Positions 1-6,055 of a stretch of 6,055 nucleotides of DNA are shown here, in pieces. The stretch spans positions 1 to 6,055 of the forward strand of contig DPBN01000078.1 of assembly GCA_003516955.1 (NCBI GenBank). Direction: 5' to 3'. This DNA comes from Armatimonadota bacterium. GTDB taxonomy: Bacteria; Armatimonadota; Fimbriimonadia; Fimbriimonadales; Fimbriimonadaceae. The notes under the pieces were generated by a model. That model made no database searches. It had not been told where the DNA came from and was given only the letters and a program-made list of their open reading frames with translations. Position 1 is the first letter of the stretch. The number at the start of each line of letters is the position of its first letter. A program made the position numbers and the translations under genes.

Positions 1-1685
1 ACCTCGTGGTAGCTGCCGTCGTAGACGGTCGCCTTCACGTCCACCACCGGATAGCCCGCGAGGAAGCCCTGCTCCATCGTCTCGCGGATGCCCTTCTCGA
101 CGGCGGGGATGAAGTTCTTCGGGATCGCTCCGCCGACGACCTCGTTCGCGAACTCGAACCCGGAGCCGCGGGGAAGGGGCTCGAGGCGGATCCAGCAGTC
201 GCCGAACTGGCCCTTGCCTCCCGTCTGCCTCTTGTGGCGACCCTGCGCCTGCGCCTTGCCACGGATCGTCTCCCGGTAGGGCACCTTGGCGTCCTCGATC
301 GTCACGTTGACGCCGAAGCGGGTCTTCAGCTTGTCGATCACGTTCTCGAGGTGGATGTCGCCCATGCCCTCCAGAATCTCCTGATGCAGGGCGGCCTCGC
401 GAACGTAGCGCAGCGTGGGATCCTCCTCAAGGAGCTTGCTGAGCGCCGGACCGAGCTTGTCCTCGTCGGTCTTCGCGACCGGCCGAATGGCGATCCTGTA
501 GATGGGCTCGGGGAACTGCACGGGCGGCAGCACGACCTTGGACTTCGGTGCGGCCAGCGTGTCTCCGGTCTTGGTGTTCTGAAGCTTGGCCGCGGCGCAG
601 ATGTCTCCGGCGGAAACGGCCGCCGCCGGCTCTTGGTGCTTGCCTCGCACGAAGTACAGGTTGTGGACCCGTTCGTCGTGCTCCTGGGTCGTGTTGTCCA
701 CGTGGTCGTCGACCTTCAGCGTCCCGGAGAACACACGGATGTAGTTCACCTTGCCGACGTAGGGGTCTGCCGTGGACTTGAACACGAACGCCACGAGGGG
801 TGCGTTGGGGTCGGGCTCGAGCCGCTTTCCGTCGAATTCGTGCACCTTGTCAACCGGGCTGGGCAGGAGGTTCACGATCTCGTCCAACAACAGGCCGCAG
901 CCGACTCCCGACGCGGCGCTACCGACGAGGACCGGCACGATGTGACCCGACTGCACGCCCGCCTTGAGGCCGCGGTAGATCTCCTCGGCGGTGAGCTCCT
1001 CGCCGCCCAGGTACTTCATGGCGAGGTCGTCGTCAGCCTCTGCGGCCGCGTCGATCAGCTTCTCGCGCAGCGACGCCGCCTCGGCCGCGAGCTCCGCGGG
1101 AATCCCCTCCGCGTGCGACTCCCGATCCTTGCCCTTGTAGGCCTTCATCGTCAGCACGTCGACGACGCCGCAGAACGCCGTCTGCTTGCCCAGGGGCAGG
1201 TGGAGCGGAACGATCCTCGTTCCGAAGCGCGCCCGCAGGGTGTTCAGAAGCCCCTCGTAGTCGGCATTGTCCCTCTCGAGCTTGTTCACGAAGATCGCCC
1301 TGCCGAGCCCCGCGGCGTCGGCGGCCTCCCAAGCCAGGTCGAAGCCCACATCCAGGTCGGCCTTGGCCTCGGCGACGATGATCATCGACTCGACCACGCG
1401 AGCGACGCCGTGCAGATCGCCGATGAAATCGGGATAGCCCGGGACGTCGATGAGGTTGACCTTGCAGCCCTTCCAGTCGACCGGCAACACCGACGCCGAA
1501 AGGCTGATCTGCCTCTTGTTCTCGAGCGGGTCGAAGTCGCTGTGGGTCGTGCCCGCCTCCACGGAACCGACGCGCTCGATGGCTCCGGCGGTGTGGAGGA
1601 GGTGCTCGGCTAGCATCGTCTTTCCGGCACCACCGTGTCCGACAAGGGCGACGTTGCGGATTTTGTCAGGGGTAGCTTGCTTCAA
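1..1685 (-). CDS. fusA: Elongation factor G-like GTPase (EF-G-2 type), 3' end cut by window
   Basis: This is a translational GTPase of the EF-G superfamily, closest in motif pattern to the EF-G paralogue clade (as in Thermus EF-G-2) rather than canonical EF-G. The frame runs open from a TTG at 1685 to the window edge, about 561 codons; the family is usually 660-700 residues, so the end of domain IV and domain V are missing. Visible motifs are the P-loop GHGGAGKT (residues 16-23), a G2 region GTTHSDFDPLE (45-55), G3 DVPGYPDF (80-87), G4-like NKLERDNAD (134-142), and G5 GSAASG near residue 255. The domain IV opening is QTGGKGQFGD near 485, and the last visible residues are YDGSYHE. Tyrosine replaces the canonical G3 histidine, as in EF-G-2 proteins. 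G4 reads NKLE, not NKxD. No ATG fits the N-terminus: the first in-frame one lies inside the P-loop region, whereas TTG has GAGGAG six bases upstream. The role could be a translocation or ribosome-associated accessory factor; canonical EF-G activity is not assured. Confidence 0.93.
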   Translation of the reverse strand, partial: MKQATPDKIRNVALVGHGGAGKTMLAEHLLHTAGAIERVGSVEAGTTHSDFDPLENKRQISLSASVLPVDWKGCKVNLIDVPGYPDFIGDLHGVARVVESMIIVAEAKADLDVGFDLAWEAADAAGLGRAIFVNKLERDNADYEGLLNTLRARFGTRIVPLHLPLGKQTAFCGVVDVLTMKAYKGKDRESHAEGIPAELAAEAASLREKLIDAAAEADDDLAMKYLGGEELTAEEIYRGLKAGVQSGHIVPVLVGSAASGVGCGLLLDEIVNLLPSPVDKVHEFDGKRLEPDPNAPLVAFVFKSTADPYVGKVNYIRVFSGTLKVDDHVDNTTQEHDERVHNLYFVRGKHQEPAAAVSAGDICAAAKLQNTKTGDTLAAPKSKVVLPPVQFPEPIYRIAIRPVAKTDEDKLGPALSKLLEEDPTLRYVREAALHQEILEGMGDIHLENVIDKLKTRFGVNVTIEDAKVPYRETIRGKAQAQGRHKRQTGGKGQFGDCWIRLEPLPRGSGFEFANEVVGGAIPKNFIPAVEKGIRETMEQGFLAGYPVVDVKATVYDGSYHE

Positions 1686-1691
1686 AGTGGA

Positions 1692-1697
1692 CTCCTC
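1692..1697 (-). promoter_or_regulatory. Ribosome binding site that fixes the TTG start of the EF-G-like gene
   Basis: On the minus strand this reads GAGGAG, followed by a six-base spacer (TCCACT) and the TTG start codon at 1685-1683. The strong Shine-Dalgarno match at ideal spacing is the main reason for choosing TTG. The residues just after it (K-Q-A-T-P-D-K-I-R-N-V-A) have the expected length ahead of the first beta strand and P-loop of an EF-G-like GTPase. An upstream ATG at 1702-1700 is in another frame and runs into a stop after six codons. Confidence 0.75.
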
Positions 1698-1716
1698 GGC
1701 ATTCGGCGGCGCCGAG
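1695..1716 (-). repeat. Inverted repeat (possible mRNA hairpin) overlapping the ribosome binding site of the EF-G-like gene
   Basis: In the transcript CUCGGC (1716-1711) can pair with GCCGAG (1700-1695) across a ten-base loop. The 3' arm includes the first three bases of the GAGGAG ribosome binding site, so folding could partly hide it. The stem is only six base pairs, in GC-rich DNA where such pairs arise by chance. A regulatory role is inference only. Confidence 0.35.
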
Positions 1717-1772
1717 AGGTTCGCAAACCCGCGCGGGGGCGGGGAAGCGCCGCCGGATCGTTCGACACCGCT

Positions 1773-1802
1773 ACTTTCCCACAAGCGGAGGCTCAGCGTC
1801 AA
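1773..1802 (-). promoter_or_regulatory. Candidate sigma70-type promoter for the EF-G-like gene
   Basis: On the minus strand TTGACG (1802-1797) matches five of six bases of the -35 consensus. It is followed by an 18-base spacer and GAAAGT (1778-1773), which matches only three of six bases of the -10 consensus. It lies in the 136-nt gap between proline dehydrogenase and the EF-G-like gene, about 90 nt upstream of the TTG start, so the position suits a separate promoter. The weak -10 makes this a tentative call. The rest of the gap is GC-rich with no small gene and no hairpin-plus-T-tract terminator that I can see. Confidence 0.3.
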
Positions 1803-1821
1803 GCTTGGTTCGAAGCGGCCG

Positions 1822-2736
1822 CTAAGCCCGGAACAGCGCCTTCAGGATGAAGAGCACGTTGGCCGGCCGCTCCGCCAGACGCCGGGTGAAGTAGGGGTAC
1901 CAGCGGTCGCCGAACGGCACGTACACGCGCACCCGGTAGCCCTCGGCTACCAGCGCCTCCTGCAGGTCGCGGCGGATGCCGTACAGCATCTGGAACTCGA
2001 ACGAATCCCGAGCCAGACCGTTCCTTTCGGCGAAATCCTTCGTGTGTCGGATGATGCGCTCGTCGTGGGTCGCGATCGCGTGGTAGATTCCGGACTGCAG
2101 CATCCGCTCCGTAAGCTGGATGTAGGCCCGGTCGACGTCGCGCTTGCGTCGGTAGGCGACCGACGGCGGCTCCAGGTAGGCTCCCTTGACCAGGCGCACC
2201 CGCATGCCGATGCGGATCAGCCGCTCGAGGTCGTCCGGCGTCCGGTAGAGGTACGACTGCAGCACCGTTCCGGTGTTCTTCCGCGTTTGGAACACGGCCT
2301 CCAGGATGTCGAGGGTGCGGTCGACGTACGCCGAGGATTCCATATCGACCCGTACGAAGTTGCCGTGCTCCGCCGCGACGTCGAGAACCTCCTCGAGCAC
2401 CGATCGCGCAAGCTCGTCGCTCAGGTCGAGTCCGCACTGCGTGAGCTTGATTGAGATGTTGGTGCTGGAGGCGATGCCTCTCTTCGCAATGGCCCGCAGC
2501 ATCCCGATGTACGTGTCCTTCGCTGCGTGGGCCTCTGCCTCCGAAGTGGTGTTTTCGCCCAGGTTGTCCAGGGTGACCAGCAACCCCTTCTGGGTGAGCT
2601 CCTCGCTGACGCGGAGCGCCTCCTCCAGGGTGTCGCCGGCGATGAACCTTCGGACCAAGCCTCGAAACAGGCGCGAGCGCCTCACGAAGTTCTCGACGGC
2701 ACGGAGATGGGCGAGCTTCAGGATCAGGGCTCTCAT
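1822..2736 (-). CDS. Proline dehydrogenase (monofunctional, FAD-dependent)
   Basis: This enzyme oxidises L-proline to delta-1-pyrroline-5-carboxylate with FAD, passing electrons to the quinone pool; it is the first step of proline catabolism. The 304-residue protein is the size of stand-alone PRODH enzymes (Thermus, Deinococcus and Bacillus PutB types), not bifunctional PutA, and begins at an ATG. It shows the family barrel motifs in order: TLDNLGE (55-61), SIKLTQCGLD (95-104), VRVDMES (128-134), VLQSYLYRT (158-166), VRLVKGAY (180-187), IATHD (221-225), FEFQMLYG (246-253) and YFTRRLAERPAN (282-293). By analogy with Thermus PRODH, K97, D131, R181, H224 and the pair R285-R286 are the expected flavin- and substrate-contacting residues, and all are present. 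No signal peptide or membrane segment is seen. It lies 66 nt after the Dus gene on the same strand with only a weak ribosome binding site (GAGCG). The partner P5C dehydrogenase is not in the window. Confidence 0.94.
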   Translation of the reverse strand: MRALILKLAHLRAVENFVRRSRLFRGLVRRFIAGDTLEEALRVSEELTQKGLLVTLDNLGENTTSEAEAHAAKDTYIGMLRAIAKRGIASSTNISIKLTQCGLDLSDELARSVLEEVLDVAAEHGNFVRVDMESSAYVDRTLDILEAVFQTRKNTGTVLQSYLYRTPDDLERLIRIGMRVRLVKGAYLEPPSVAYRRKRDVDRAYIQLTERMLQSGIYHAIATHDERIIRHTKDFAERNGLARDSFEFQMLYGIRRDLQEALVAEGYRVRVYVPFGDRWYPYFTRRLAERPANVLFILKALFRA

Positions 2737-2792
2737 GTCGACGCTCGTTGGGGATGCACCCGGCTCACCAGGTTAGGCCAGACCGAACAATA

Positions 2793-2808
2793 CCGCAAGG
2801 CCTTACGG
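2793..2808. repeat. 16-bp near-perfect palindrome across the Dus stop codon
   Basis: The plus strand reads CCGCAAGG then CCTTACGG, an inverted repeat with one mismatched pair (a G-U wobble in the minus-strand RNA). It has no central spacer and overlaps the TAA stop of the Dus gene. In RNA it could form a six-pair stem with a GGCC loop, but no T-tract follows, so it does not look like an intrinsic terminator. It could be an operator-like site upstream of the proline dehydrogenase gene or simple chance. Confidence 0.3.
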
Positions 2809-3873
2809 AAAAGCGGACTCCGCCAGTGATCCGAGGACGCCGCGGACTTCGGCGTAAGTGGAGCACTCGGACAGCCGCTTCCGCACCGCCGCGGCCCCCG
2901 GAAACCCTTTGACGTAAAGCGGCAGCTGGCCGCGCAGGTGCCGCACCGCTCGTTGCTCGGCCGCGGCGTCGTCCGGAATCGGACCGTCGGGGTCGTCGTA
3001 GGGAGCGCCGGCTTCGTACCGGATCATCATCCGGACGTGCCGAAGAGCCGTTCGAACCCGCTCCTCCAGCGTGGGTGGCTCGGGTTCCGGCTGGTCGCTG
3101 ACCCGCGCCACGATCGCCGCCAAGGCCCAAGGGTTCGAGATCGCCGCCCTGCCGACCATCACCCCGTCGCAACCCGTTTCGTGGAACATCCGCAGGGCGT
3201 CCTCACCGATGCGGACGTCTCCGTTGCCCACGAGCGGGATGGAGACGGCGTCGCGCAGCCTGCGGATGAGGTCCCAGTCTGCGGTTCCGTCGAAGCCCTG
3301 GGTTGCGAACCGCGCGTGGATCGTGATCATGGCCACTCCTTCCGCCTCGAAGGCGCGCGCGAGCTCGGGCGCCGCGAAGCGACCCTGCTCGTATCCGGCC
3401 CTGACCTTCACGGAGACCGGAACATCTACGGCGCGCAGAACCGCCCTCGCGACGGCGACGGCCTGCTCCGGGTCGCGCAGCAGGGCTGCCCCGCTGCCGG
3501 TTCGGCAGACCTTCGGCACCCAGCAGCCCATGTTGATGTCCACCACGTCCGCGCCGAGGTCCACGGCCATCCTTGCGGCGTCGGCCATGGTGGACGGATC
3601 GGAGCCAAAGATCTGGATCGCCGCCGGCCGCTCGGCGTCCAGAATCGCCATCTTCCGCGCGGACTTTCGGGCTCCGTAGTGGAGCGCCACGGCGCTCACG
3701 AACTCCGTGAACACCATCCCCACGCCGCCGATCTGTTTGCAGAGCAGCCGGAAGGGAGGGTTGGTCACGTCCTCCATCGGCGCGAGCAGAATCGGAGGAT
3801 CCACCAAGACGCCGCCGATCCGAAAGCCTGGGATCGGCGGCTGGGGGCGCTTGAGCTCAGGAGTCGCCTGCAT
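2803..3873 (-). CDS. dusB: tRNA-dihydrouridine synthase, DusB-like
   Basis: This is an FMN enzyme that reduces a specific uridine in the tRNA D-loop to dihydrouridine with NADPH; it is cytoplasmic. The 356-residue protein shows the Dus barrel: APMEDVTNPPFRLL (31-44), VFTEFVS (54-60), AIQIFGSDP (85-93), DINMGC with catalytic Cys117, TGSGAALLRDP (125-135), VKVRAG with Lys156, ITIHAR with His186 followed by QGFDGTADW (192-200), GNGD (217-220) and VMVGRAA (238-244). The C-terminal helical segment (LYVKGFPGAAAVRKRL) is typical of the DusB group. Residue 118, after the catalytic cysteine, is Trp where most Dus proteins have Pro. ATG at 3873 was chosen because the frame upstream of it only overlaps the acyl-CoA synthetase and carries no Dus homology. 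Its Shine-Dalgarno is weak (GGGA about ten bases upstream), and a TTG at 3888 is an alternative. The overlap with the preceding gene suggests translational coupling. The tRNA position modified is not known. Confidence 0.94.
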   Translation of the reverse strand: MQATPELKRPQPPIPGFRIGGVLVDPPILLAPMEDVTNPPFRLLCKQIGGVGMVFTEFVSAVALHYGARKSARKMAILDAERPAAIQIFGSDPSTMADAARMAVDLGADVVDINMGCWVPKVCRTGSGAALLRDPEQAVAVARAVLRAVDVPVSVKVRAGYEQGRFAAPELARAFEAEGVAMITIHARFATQGFDGTADWDLIRRLRDAVSIPLVGNGDVRIGEDALRMFHETGCDGVMVGRAAISNPWALAAIVARVSDQPEPEPPTLEERVRTALRHVRMMIRYEAGAPYDDPDGPIPDDAAAEQRAVRHLRGQLPLYVKGFPGAAAVRKRLSECSTYAEVRGVLGSLAESAFP

Positions 3874-6055
3874 GAAGCCGGTTCCCAAGATACCGCCCCA
3901 AGATCGCCGCGGCGGCGTCCGCGGAGCGGAAGACTGGGACCGGCAGCGACCGCAGGGCCCTCGCCAGCGGCTCGAACTCCGGTCCGGCGTCCACGACGAA
4001 CACGACTGGCTTGTCGGTTTCGCGGAGCCAGCCCTCGGCCAGCGAGACGAGGCTCTGTGGATCGGCCAGAGCCTCGGGCGTCGTCCGCAGGTTCGGTGCC
4101 AGCGGAACGCAGGCCACAATCGCCGCGTGGATCTCGGGCCGGGAGAGGGCCCACCGGACCAGCGCGTCGTAGGCGCGCTCGTCTCCCATCGGGGTCAGAT
4201 CGAGGGGGTTCTTCGGAGTGGCCAAGCCCTTCAGCCCGAGGCTCTCCAAGAGCCCAGCGAGCTCCGCCCGCGTCTCCTCCGACAGAACGGCAAGCTCAAA
4301 GCCGGTATCGCGGGACGCCTGATCGGCGATGGCCACCGCCTCCATTCCCGCGTTCGTGATCGCGAACACGGAGCTCCCGTCCACCCGCCGCGGGTCCAGA
4401 AAGGTCGCCGTCTCCATCAGCATTTCGAACTCCGCGAAGCTCTGCGCCACGAGCGCGCCAGCCCGGCGCACTGCGGAGACCGCGACCTCGTAGTCGCCCG
4501 CCAGCGAAGCGGTGTGGCCCGCCGCCGCCGAGCGGCCCGCTTCCGTTCGGCCGGCCTTGTAGAACACGACGCTCTTGCCGGCCTCTTTGGCGCGGCGCAC
4601 GCACTGGAGGAAGGCGAGGCCGTCGTAGTTCGCAAAGCCTTCGACGTAGGCCGCCAAGGTCCGCACTTCCGGCCGCTCGGCCAGCACGCTGAGCGCGTCG
4701 GAGATGGTCACGTCCATCTGGTTGCCGATGGAGACCGCCGCCACCGGCCGAAGGTGAGGCATCTTGCTCAGCCTGCCGACCACGAACGCGCCCGACTGCG
4801 AGACGATGCCGAGACCCGTGGGAGGCACGCTCCAGTCCATCGGCAGCCGCTCTTCGGGGATGAAGAACGTGTCGTACCGACCGATGCGCGATAGGATCCC
4901 CATGCAGTTCGGGCCGACGAACACTGGGCCCTTCGCCTCGCGACACCTGGCGAGAGCCTCTGCCGTTCGAAGCCCGATCTCCTCCGAGCCCTCGGTCTCG
5001 CCGACTCCGCCCGGGATCAGGATGCCCGCCTCGACGTTGCCGGCCCGCAGGCACTCGTCGAGGACGCTCGGCAACGACCGGGCCGGCGCCGCGACGATCA
5101 GCAGGTCGGTCGGTTTGGGCAGATCGTCGATCCGGGGAAAGCACGGCACTCCGTCGATGGCCTCGGCATCCGGCTTGACCACGAACAGGCCCTCCCGGTT
5201 GGGCCGGCGCCGCGCGATGTTGTTCAGGATGATCCGCCCGTAGTTCATGGACTGTGCCGAAACGCCGAGCACCGCGATGTTTCTCGGTTCGATCAGCTTC
5301 CGTACCTTCTCCAGAGGGCGGTCGGCGCGCTTGGGCGGGGCCGTCCGCATCAGCCCCCGCCCGTCCAACGGGATCAGCCGGTGGTTGCGGAACGCGAAGG
5401 GATTGACCTCCAGCTCCCCGATGTCCGGAGCGGCCTCGCCTCGGTCCACGCAGAAGTGCCGGGCGATGGCGATGAACGCCCGGAAGCAGCGCAGCAGCTC
5501 GGCGTCGGAGACCAGCCTCTGATGCCCGCGCGTCCGTCCCGCCAGCACGTCGTACGCGGCCGTCGCCCGAAACAGCTCCAGAAACCCTTCCGCGTCGACC
5601 TCCGTGGCTACGGCGTGCGCCACCGCCGCTCCGGGAAGCATTCGGGAGGCCAGGTACTCCGTCTCGACGCCGCCGAGGCCCGCGGCGATCACCGGTCCGA
5701 ATTCGCGGGTTGCCCGGATTCCGACGAACAGCTCGCTGCCGAAGCCGCGGTACTCCGGCTCGACATACTCCACGGCCAGCACGCCGTACGCGCCAGGATC
5801 GAGAGCCATCAACCGGCCGATGGCCTCGCGGACGGCTCCGGCGTCCTTCTCGACGAACGCCACACCGCCCGCCTCGGACTTGTGGACCACGCGTTCGGAG
5901 ACCAGTTTGAGCACCAAGCGGTCGCCGGGGAAGCGGTCCAGCTCCTGCGGGCCGAGGGTGTCGTTCGCGGCGACGAACCGGTGCACGGGGGCTGAGATCG
6001 CGCCGACCAGCTCCACGAGGGCGTAGACCTCGTGCTCCAGAAGCCGGCGTCGGCC
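3857..6055 (-). CDS. ADP-forming acyl-CoA synthetase (ATP-grasp + CoA-ligase fusion), 5' end cut by window
   Basis: The predicted reaction is acyl-CoA + ADP + phosphate <=> acid + CoA + ATP, via phosphohistidine. The frame is open from the right edge to TGA at 3857, 732 residues in view. A GTG at 6016 could be a start, but the 13 codons before it (including LLEHEVYALVE) match the usual first helix of this ATP-grasp family, so the true start probably lies outside. Numbering from the edge, residues 1 to about 235 are the ATP-grasp half: VVHKSEAGG with His58, FGPVIAAGLGG (119-129), and metal-binding ELEVNP (214-219). A CoA-binding Rossmann domain starts near 255 (IAVLGVSAQS; GPNCMGI at 381-387). 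Succinyl-CoA-ligase-like domains follow: VSQSGAFV (418-425), SIGNQMDV (442-449), and GHTASLAG with the catalytic His514. Both phospho-carrying histidines of the ACD family are present. Domain order is beta-alpha, the reverse of PatZ-type proteins, and the GNAT domain of PatZ is absent. The substrate (acetate, propionate, aryl or branched acids) cannot be read from sequence. It is probably first in an operon with the Dus gene. Confidence 0.92.
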   Translation of the reverse strand, partial: GRRRLLEHEVYALVELVGAISAPVHRFVAANDTLGPQELDRFPGDRLVLKLVSERVVHKSEAGGVAFVEKDAGAVREAIGRLMALDPGAYGVLAVEYVEPEYRGFGSELFVGIRATREFGPVIAAGLGGVETEYLASRMLPGAAVAHAVATEVDAEGFLELFRATAAYDVLAGRTRGHQRLVSDAELLRCFRAFIAIARHFCVDRGEAAPDIGELEVNPFAFRNHRLIPLDGRGLMRTAPPKRADRPLEKVRKLIEPRNIAVLGVSAQSMNYGRIILNNIARRRPNREGLFVVKPDAEAIDGVPCFPRIDDLPKPTDLLIVAAPARSLPSVLDECLRAGNVEAGILIPGGVGETEGSEEIGLRTAEALARCREAKGPVFVGPNCMGILSRIGRYDTFFIPEERLPMDWSVPPTGLGIVSQSGAFVVGRLSKMPHLRPVAAVSIGNQMDVTISDALSVLAERPEVRTLAAYVEGFANYDGLAFLQCVRRAKEAGKSVVFYKAGRTEAGRSAAAGHTASLAGDYEVAVSAVRRAGALVAQSFAEFEMLMETATFLDPRRVDGSSVFAITNAGMEAVAIADQASRDTGFELAVLSEETRAELAGLLESLGLKGLATPKNPLDLTPMGDERAYDALVRWALSRPEIHAAIVACVPLAPNLRTTPEALADPQSLVSLAEGWLRETDKPVVFVVDAGPEFEPLARALRSLPVPVFRSADAAAAILGRYLGNRLHAGDS

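Noticed and set aside
6..1613. A 535-codon open frame on the plus strand
   Set aside because: It is exactly antisense to the EF-G-like gene, its codons in register with those of the minus-strand gene. Its translation shows no recognisable domain, while the minus strand gives ordered GTPase motifs. In GC-rich genes the antisense frame often lacks stops.
1728..1737. Palindrome CCCGCGCGGG in the gap upstream of the EF-G-like gene
   Set aside because: A simple GC-only palindrome in a GC-rich gap, with no associated motif or repeat partner to support a function.
1814..1823. Palindrome AGCGGCCGCT at the end of the proline dehydrogenase gene, considered as a terminator
   Set aside because: It is only ten bases with no loop space and no following T-tract. 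Short GC palindromes are expected often in DNA of this composition.
1799..2437. A second 212-codon minus-strand frame within the proline dehydrogenase gene
   Set aside because: It is a shifted frame of the proline dehydrogenase gene with Arg/Gly/Ala-rich sequence and no motifs; the overlapping frame contains every PRODH signature.
3874..4119. An 82-codon N-terminal extension of the Dus frame
   Set aside because: It overlaps the conserved end of the acyl-CoA synthetase in another frame, has an Arg/Trp/Ser-rich composition unlike Dus proteins, and the normal Dus N-terminus begins soon after the ATG at 3873.
2938..4359. A 473-codon plus-strand frame across the Dus and acyl-CoA synthetase genes
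   Set aside because: It spans two well-supported minus-strand genes and their junction, and its translation is low-complexity Arg/Pro/Ser-rich with no domain, as expected for a GC-rich shadow frame.

Overview
The window is GC-rich (roughly two-thirds G+C by eye) bacterial chromosomal DNA. It is almost fully coding, and all four real genes are on the minus strand. The gene types (an EF-G-like GTPase of the paralogue clade, a short monofunctional proline dehydrogenase, a DusB-like tRNA dihydrouridine synthase and an ADP-forming acyl-CoA synthetase) suggest a free-living, high-GC, probably environmental bacterium. I cannot assign a phylum from this sequence alone. No mobile element, CRISPR array, RNA gene or phage gene is visible.

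In transcription order (right to left) the layout is as follows. (1) 6055-3857: an NDP-forming acyl-CoA synthetase, cut by the right window edge, with an ATP-grasp half followed by a CoA-ligase half, the reverse of the order in PatZ-type fusions. (2) 3873-2803: a dihydrouridine synthase whose ATG overlaps the previous gene by 17 nt. (3) 2736-1822: proline dehydrogenase, 66 nt downstream. (4) 1685-1: an EF-G-like translational GTPase starting at TTG with a strong ribosome binding site, cut by the left edge after about 561 codons (domains I-III and most of IV).

The overlap and short gaps suggest that at least the first two genes, and probably the third, are co-transcribed. The 136-nt gap before the EF-G-like gene has a weak candidate promoter and a possible hairpin next to the ribosome binding site, so that gene may have its own control. 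Functionally the set mixes central carbon and energy metabolism (acyl-CoA to acid plus ATP; proline oxidation) with translation-related functions (tRNA D-loop modification; EF-G paralogue). I see no dedicated pathway joining the four and no evidence of a new defence or mobile system. The points worth a second look are local: the domain order of the acyl-CoA synthetase, a non-canonical G4 motif in the GTPase, a tryptophan after the catalytic cysteine in the Dus protein, and two small inverted repeats at gene boundaries.
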